Assembly (NCBI GenBank): GCA_037445185.1
Contig: JBBIKZ010000004.1
Location: 1-53,661, forward strand
Direction of reading: 5' to 3'
Source: JANWZL01 sp037445185
GTDB lineage: Bacteria; Pseudomonadota; Gammaproteobacteria; Burkholderiales; Thiobacillaceae
DNA length: 53,661 nt
This document shows, in pieces, positions 49,381 through 53,661 of the stretch. The translations under genes were made by a program, and so were the position numbers. Under the pieces are notes generated by a model, which was not told the DNA's origin, did not search any database, and saw nothing but the letters and a program-made list of their open reading frames with translations. Positions within the stretch are counted from its first letter, which is position 1; each line of letters starts with the position of its first letter.

Positions 49381-49483
49381 TTCACGTGGTTTATCAGCTC
49401 CACACTCTCATACTAGACAGAGATCGCGATGCGGTGGCTTAATCACACCGTCCCATCATGCCACCAGACACGGTCCAGCACCG

Positions 49484-49963
49484 ATGCGAAACGCTGTCCT
49501 CTACGCCATTTTCCTCCTTGCGCTCACGGCCACCCTGTCGGCGCGTGCCACGGACGGCCTGCAGTCCGGATTGAGGGAGCTTGGCGCCCCTCTCCTGGGC
49601 GCGCTCGATCTCCTAGGCACGCCCTATAGGATGGGCGGGCGCCGGCCCGAGACCGGGCTGGATTGCAGCGGCCTCGTGCGCTACGTCTACAAACAGGCGC
49701 ACGGCATCGAATTGCCCCACAATGCCAAGGACATCAGCCAGCGGGGCGAGCCGGTCGAGCCGAGTGAACTCAGGCCTGGGGATCTGGTCTTCTTCAACAC
49801 CCTGGGACGCCCGTTCTCCCATGTCGGCATCTACAAGGGGGAGGGCAAGTTCGTGCACGCCAGCAGCCGTCGTGACAGAAAGGTCACCATTTCGGACTTG
49901 GGCAACCGTTACTGGGCCACACGCTTCGATGGCGCGCGACGCATCACCCTCTCCAGCCCCTGA
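49484..49963 (+). CDS. exported NlpC/P60 family cysteine peptidase
   Basis: This 159-residue peptidoglycan hydrolase-type protein has a signal peptide over residues 1-21 (ending near ARA) and a single NlpC/P60 domain with the catalytic Cys61 in GLDCSGLVRYVY, His113 in SHVGIYKG and His125 in FVHASS. It likely cuts the D-Glu-meso-DAP bond or a related link in cell-wall peptides. The ATG at 49484 is chosen for the signal peptide; the longer frame is non-coding. It overlaps the next gene by 35 bases. Confidence 0.9.
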   Translation: MRNAVLYAIFLLALTATLSARATDGLQSGLRELGAPLLGALDLLGTPYRMGGRRPETGLDCSGLVRYVYKQAHGIELPHNAKDISQRGEPVEPSELRPGDLVFFNTLGRPFSHVGIYKGEGKFVHASSRRDRKVTISDLGNRYWATRFDGARRITLSSP

Positions 49964-50606
49964 GCGCCGCGCCTGCGCGCTCTGCCTGCTTCTGGCCGCA
50001 ACGGCTGCCGCCGCGTCGGACGCGGACGAACTCTTCTTCAAGGGCACGGCAGACGTCAATGAAGGCGAGTTGCATTTCCTCACCACCCCGCCCGACAGGC
50101 CCGTCCACCATCATCACAACCGCATCACCATACGCGACAGCAGCCTGGAGGACGGCTGGGTGCAGCTCGATCAGTGTCACCGCAATCTCAATGCCGTCCC
50201 CAGCGCCGAGGTCGCCTACCGGCCGGGCCGGATACGCAATCTGCGCGTCACCCGGGCCGTGCACATAGAAGGCACTTGGGCCGAAGCGCACAGCGTGCAA
50301 CTGCGCAACGTACAGCGTGGCGCGGAACTGTGCGTACAGGCCGAGACCCAGGCCCTGTCGCGCAACGGCGAGGCGGGCTACAGCCTCACCAACGGTCCCT
50401 ACATGCGCCGCTTCCTGGATGGTTTCTACCCCATGCGGGTATCCATGACCGTCAAGCTCGACACCGACAAACTGCGCTTCGTCGAGTCCATCCCCGCCGC
50501 CCAGCCCGGCTTCACGCTCCGCCAGCAGGCCAACGAGGTCGGCTATGACGCGGTGTTCGAAGGCATCCTCACCACCGTGTTGCGCTTCGAACGCGTCCGA
50601 CCCTAA
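49929..50606 (+). CDS. exported protein of unknown function
   Basis: The 225-residue product has a positively charged start and a hydrophobic stretch (CALCLLLAATAAAAS), consistent with a signal peptide. A mature domain follows with a cluster of four histidines in RPVHHHHNRITIRD and a conserved-looking WVQLDQCHRNL segment. I do not recognise the family. The His cluster and two cysteines could bind a metal. The ATG at 49929 lies inside the nlpC gene, so the two are probably co-transcribed. Confidence 0.65.
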   Translation: MARDASPSPAPERRACALCLLLAATAAAASDADELFFKGTADVNEGELHFLTTPPDRPVHHHHNRITIRDSSLEDGWVQLDQCHRNLNAVPSAEVAYRPGRIRNLRVTRAVHIEGTWAEAHSVQLRNVQRGAELCVQAETQALSRNGEAGYSLTNGPYMRRFLDGFYPMRVSMTVKLDTDKLRFVESIPAAQPGFTLRQQANEVGYDAVFEGILTTVLRFERVRP

Positions 50607-50656
50607 GCCGCTGTCTGTATTCCTACGTGCGAGCCCATCGCCGCTTGCTCACGCAT

Positions 50657-50687
50657 CGTTGATAATAGTTATCATTTGTGTTTTAAT
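50657..50687 (+). promoter_or_regulatory. Fur-type operator overlapping an iron-uptake promoter
   Basis: TGATAATAGTTATCA (50660-50674) is a perfect 6-3-6 dyad that matches the Fur consensus GATAATGATAATCATTATC in its half sites. It overlaps TTGATA (50659-50664), which with a 17-base spacer and TTTAAT (50682-50687, five of six) makes a sigma-70 promoter for the binding-protein gene. Iron-bound Fur should block it. Confidence 0.78.
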
Positions 50688-50784
50688 GCCACGGTGGACG
50701 TCGGGATTTTGCCGTCACGCACGGCGACCGGCGTCCCACCCAGCTCTTGACACACGTTTCATTAGCCAGAAAGGAAGACAGTTC

Positions 50785-51813
50785 ATGAATCGGCTTCTCA
50801 CCGCCTTCGCAGCCATGATCGCCCTGTCGTCCACGGCCGGCAACGCCGTGGCATCGAACAAGGTGCTCAACCTCTATACCGCCCGCCATTACCAGACCGA
50901 CGAGGCCCTCTACACCAACTTCACCCGTCAGACGGGTATCCGCGTCAACCGCATCGAAGGCAAGGAGGACGAGCTCTTCGAGCGCATCCGCCGCGAGGGG
51001 CCGGCCAGCCCCGCCGACGTGTTTCTCACCGTCGACGCGGCCCGCCTGCAGGCGGCCGACGATGCGGGCCTGTTCGCCCCCGTGCAGTCCAAGGTGCTCA
51101 CGAGTCGTATCCCGGAGCAGTTCAGAGACCCGGAGGGCAACTGGTTCGGCTATTCCTATCGCGCCCGCGTCATCGCCTATGCGCGCGACAAGGTCAGGCC
51201 TGAGGAGGTCGCACGCATGGCCGATCTGGCCGCGCCGCGCTTCAAGGGCAGGCTCTGCGTGCGCAGCGGCGGCCATGTCTACAACCGCACGCTGGTGGCG
51301 GCCATGTTGCATCATGAAGGCGAGGACCGCACGGAGGCCTGGCTGCGCGGCGTGGTCGCCAACCTGGCGCGTGACCCGAAAGGTGGCGACACCGACCAGA
51401 TCCGCGCCGTGGCCGCGGGCGAATGCGACGTGGCGCTGACCAACCATTATTACTACGCGCGCCTGCTCGGCTCGGACAAACGCGAGGACCAGGAGGTGGT
51501 GCGCAAAGTGGGCATCGTCTTCCCGGACCAGAAAGCTGCCGGCGCCCATGTCAACATCTCCGGCGGCGGCATGCTCAAACACGCGCCCAACAAGGAGGCG
51601 GCGATCAAGTTCCTGGAGTACCTGGCCAGCGACGAGGCTCAGGCCTACTTCGCCAACGGCAACAACGAATGGCCGGTGGTGCCGGGGGTGAAGCTCGACA
51701 ACCCGCAGCTCGCCGCCATGGGTAGTTTCAAGGTGGATAGGCTGCCGGCCAGTGTCCTGGCGAAGAACACGGCCAAGGCGCAGCGCTTCATCGATCGCGC
51801 CGGCTGGAAGTAA
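50785..51813 (+). CDS. ferric-iron ABC transporter substrate-binding protein (FbpA/FutA-like)
   Basis: This periplasmic iron-binding protein has 342 residues, with a signal peptide of about 23 residues. The mature protein starts KVLNLYTARHYQTDEALY and contains the tyrosine-rich iron site NHYYYARLLG. FFANGNNEWP-type wording near the end (AYFANGNNEWPVVPG) is typical of the FutA/IdiA group. AAAGGAAG precedes the ATG. It is under a Fur-type operator and converges with the matching permease. Confidence 0.93.
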   Translation: MNRLLTAFAAMIALSSTAGNAVASNKVLNLYTARHYQTDEALYTNFTRQTGIRVNRIEGKEDELFERIRREGPASPADVFLTVDAARLQAADDAGLFAPVQSKVLTSRIPEQFRDPEGNWFGYSYRARVIAYARDKVRPEEVARMADLAAPRFKGRLCVRSGGHVYNRTLVAAMLHHEGEDRTEAWLRGVVANLARDPKGGDTDQIRAVAAGECDVALTNHYYYARLLGSDKREDQEVVRKVGIVFPDQKAAGAHVNISGGGMLKHAPNKEAAIKFLEYLASDEAQAYFANGNNEWPVVPGVKLDNPQLAAMGSFKVDRLPASVLAKNTAKAQRFIDRAGWK

Positions 51814-51837
51814 CCCGCATCACCGCGTTTGCAGCGA

Positions 51838-51860
51838 CCCCGCCCCGGCGGGGTTTTTTT
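51838..51860 (+). terminator. Rho-independent terminator of the iron-binding protein gene
   Basis: CCCCGC and GCGGGG form a stem with a four-base loop, followed by T7. The T-run overlaps the TAA stop of the convergent permease gene (51859-51861). It lies 24 bases past the binding-protein stop. Confidence 0.85.
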
Positions 51861-53478
51861 ATTGCCGACGCATGCTGCGCGAGAGCAGGATCACCGGGAT
51901 CAGGCCGACGGCGACGATGGCGAGCGACGGGGTGGCGGCCTCCGCCAGGCGCTCGTCGGCGGCGAGGATGAAGACCTGGGTGGCCAGTGTCTCGAAGTTG
52001 AAGGGGCGCAGCACGATGGTGGCCGGCAACTCTTTCATCACGTCCACGAACACCAGCAACAGGCCGGAGACGATGCCGCCGGAGAGCAGGGGCAGGTGGA
52101 TGTGCGCGAGCAGCCGCGTCTGGGTGGCGCCCAGGCTGCGTGCCGCCTCGTCCAGGCTGGAGCGGATGCGGCTGAGGCTCGCTTCGACCGCATTCAAAGC
52201 GACGGCCAGGAAACGCGCCAGATAGGCGAACACCAGGGCGGTGGCGGTGCCGGTGAGGATGAGGCCGGGATCGAGGTCGAACCGCTCGCGCAGCCAGAGG
52301 ATGAGCGCATGGTCCAGTGCGGTGAGCGGGATCAAGGCACCCACGGCGATCACCGTGCCGGGCACGGCATAGCCCAAACTGGCCAAGCGTTTGACGCTGG
52401 CCATGAGGCGGCCCGGGTGCAGTCGCCCGGCGTAGGCGAGGAGGATGGCGGCCAGCACCGTGACCGCGCAGGCCAGTCCCGCCAGCATCAGGCTGTTGCC
52501 AGCCAGGGTCAGATACTTCTCGCCGAACTGGGCATCGCCTTCGGACAGGGCCATGCGCATGAGCAGGCCGGCCGGCAGCAGGAAGCCGCCCGTAAGCGGG
52601 ATCAGGCAGCCGATCCACACCAGCACGCTGCGCCGCGGCGACAGACGCGGCCGCTGATAGGGGCGGCCGCCGCTGTCGTGATAGCGGGCGCGACCTCGGC
52701 TCGCCTTCTCCAGCATCAGGGCGAGCAGCACGACGGCGAGCAGGCTCGCCGAGAGCTGGGAGGCGGCGACCGGGTCGCCGAAGGCATACCAGGTCCGGTA
52801 GATGCCGGTGGTGAAGGTGGGCACGCCGAAATAGGACACGGCGCCGAACTCGGCCAGAGTCTCCATGACGACCAGGGCCACCCCGCCCGCCACCGCCGGG
52901 CGCGCCAGGGGCAGGGCGATGCGGTAGAAGGCCTGCCTTTGCGTGAGGCCCAGGCTGCGCGCGGCCTCCATCAGATTGCCGGAGCGATCCAGGAACGCCG
53001 CGCGCGCCAGCACATAGACATAGGGGTAGAACACCAGGCTGAAGACGACGATGGCGCCGCCCAGCGAGCGCACGTCGGGAAACCAGTAGTCACCCCGCTC
53101 CCAGCCGAAGGTCGCGCGCAGGGCGGACTGCACCGGGCCGGCATACTGCAGGAAGTCCGTGTACACATAAGCGATGACGTAGGTGGGCATGGCCAGAGGC
53201 AGCAGCAGGGCCCACTCCAGGATGCCGCGGCCGGGAAAGCGGTACATCGCCACCCACCAGGCCGCGCCGGTCCCCAGCAGGGCGGCCCCCAGACCGCTGC
53301 CCGCGGCGAGCAGCAGGCTGTTGCCGATGTAATCGGCCAGCACCGTTTCCACCAGATGGGCCCACACCCCCTGCTCGTCCGGCATGAACACCTGCAGCAG
53401 GACGCTCGCCACCGGCATGGAGACCATGAGCGCCAGCACCACGGCGACGATGAGCAGGGCGGAAGGGTGTCGTTTCAT
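51859..53478 (-). CDS. ferric-iron ABC transporter permease (FbpB-like, two fused domains)
   Basis: This inner-membrane permease for iron has 539 residues and about 12 transmembrane helices. Two internally duplicated permease domains each carry an EAA loop for docking the ATPase: EAARSLGLTQRQAFYRIALP near residue 175 and EAARSLGATQTRLLAHIHLP near residue 455. It is convergent with the binding-protein gene rather than in one operon, and the ATPase gene is not in the window. A perfect TATAAT (minus strand, 53517-53512) precedes the ATG by 33 bases. Confidence 0.93.
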   Translation of the reverse strand: MKRHPSALLIVAVVLALMVSMPVASVLLQVFMPDEQGVWAHLVETVLADYIGNSLLLAAGSGLGAALLGTGAAWWVAMYRFPGRGILEWALLLPLAMPTYVIAYVYTDFLQYAGPVQSALRATFGWERGDYWFPDVRSLGGAIVVFSLVFYPYVYVLARAAFLDRSGNLMEAARSLGLTQRQAFYRIALPLARPAVAGGVALVVMETLAEFGAVSYFGVPTFTTGIYRTWYAFGDPVAASQLSASLLAVVLLALMLEKASRGRARYHDSGGRPYQRPRLSPRRSVLVWIGCLIPLTGGFLLPAGLLMRMALSEGDAQFGEKYLTLAGNSLMLAGLACAVTVLAAILLAYAGRLHPGRLMASVKRLASLGYAVPGTVIAVGALIPLTALDHALILWLRERFDLDPGLILTGTATALVFAYLARFLAVALNAVEASLSRIRSSLDEAARSLGATQTRLLAHIHLPLLSGGIVSGLLLVFVDVMKELPATIVLRPFNFETLATQVFILAADERLAEAATPSLAIVAVGLIPVILLSRSMRRQ

Positions 53479-53506
53479 GGGTGCGGACGGACCTCGAGGC
53501 AGGTAA

Positions 53507-53524
53507 GGGTTATTATATTGACCC
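53507..53524 (-). promoter_or_regulatory. perfect -10 box inside a dyad upstream of the iron permease
   Basis: On the minus strand TATAAT (53517-53512) matches the consensus fully and predicts a leader of about 27 bases. It sits in the imperfect dyad GGGTTATTATATTGACCC, where eight of nine positions pair if one G-T is allowed. The -35 region is poor. The dyad may be an operator; it does not match the Fur consensus well. Confidence 0.5.
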
Positions 53525-53568
53525 GGTGCGCGACGAGCCCGGCCGTTCAGGGCGGGGAAGGATAGCGC

Positions 53569-53585
53569 GGACGGCGTAGCCGTCC
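53569..53585 (-). repeat. hairpin at the right end of an IS200/IS605-type element
   Basis: GGACGGC, a three-base loop and GCCGTCC form a 7-bp hairpin that begins seven bases after the transposase stop. In IS200/IS605 elements such subterminal hairpins are the sites bound by the single-strand transposase. A second G/C-rich stem, CCCCGCCCTGAACGGCCGGG on the minus strand, follows. The exact cleavage end was not determined. Confidence 0.6.
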
Positions 53586-53592
53586 TTGGGTT

Positions 53593-53661
53593 TCAGTGTG
53601 GTGTCCGCTGCTGTTCGATGTACTGGCGCACGATGGAAATCGGCGCACCGCCGCAGCTTGA
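53593..53661 (-). CDS. tnpA: IS200/IS605 family transposase TnpA, C-terminal end (partial)
   Basis: Only the last 22 codons are in the window. They read SCGGAPISIVRQYIEQQRTP-H and stop, matching the C-terminus of the small Y1 transposases of the IS200/IS605 family. These enzymes excise single-stranded DNA and insert next to a short target without duplicating it. The gene reads toward the iron permease, with 114 bases between the two. The upstream part lies outside the window, so intactness cannot be judged. Confidence 0.75.
   Translation of the reverse strand, partial: SSCGGAPISIVRQYIEQQRTPH

Overview
The window is a gene-dense, GC-rich bacterial chromosome segment made up almost entirely of core housekeeping genes. 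Gene order and protein style point to a proteobacterium, most likely a betaproteobacterium. Three things support this: the run serC-serA-pheA-hisC-tyrA-aroA-cmk-rpsA-ihfB followed by lapB-pyrF-ugd-cysM, the wording of the S1 and ClpA proteins, and a 70-base palindromic intergenic repeat of a kind I associate with betaproteobacteria. No species can be named from the sequence alone. I saw no tRNA, rRNA, CRISPR array or prophage.

Layout, left to right. A minus-strand cluster (152-3650) holds a PHP-domain phosphoesterase, a YciO/Sua5-like protein, an M50 membrane protease and trpS. A plus-strand set (3735-6230) carries yciB, yciI, bolA, a SurA/PpiC-like isomerase and a divergent Hfq-like protein. 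After a 400-base non-coding stretch come gyrA (minus), an MTA/SAH deaminase-type amidohydrolase (plus), an RluE-like pseudouridine synthase (minus), icd (plus), a 60-residue small protein (minus), a cold-shock protein (minus) and clpS-clpA (plus). A long minus-strand lipid and cell-envelope cluster (15738-26487) reads yceD-rpmF-plsX-fabH-fabD-fabG-acpP-fabF-pabC-mltG-tmk-holB-pilZ-tatD, largely with overlapping stops and starts. The plus-strand block 26874-32777 encodes a two-subunit pyruvate carboxylase, a Maf-type nucleotide pyrophosphatase, an RsmI-like methyltransferase and a protein with a J-domain-like segment.

The minus-strand block 32803-46598 contains two transcription units. One runs serC to ihfB (serine, phenylalanine, tyrosine and histidine steps, shikimate, CMP kinase, ribosomal protein S1 and IHF-beta) and ends at a strong terminator near 37020. 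The other is lapB-pyrF-ugd-cysM. Further right are an ABC1-kinase/UbiB gene with a helical phasin-like partner, an NlpC/P60 hydrolase, an unknown exported protein, and a ferric-iron binding protein with a Fur-type operator that converges on a two-domain iron permease. The window ends in the last codons and right end of an IS200/IS605-type element.

The most interesting non-gene structure is a pair of ~229-base elements with 18-base terminal inverted repeats (26551-26779 and 49153-49380). They are about 93% identical, lie in opposite orientation, and the first is flanked by a perfect 5-base target duplication. They behave like non-autonomous transposons (MITEs) placed in promoter regions. Other points of interest are the divergent Hfq, a near-consensus promoter so close to yceD that its mRNA should be almost leaderless (gyrA and fabD show a weaker version of the same arrangement), and several strong unexplained hairpins.
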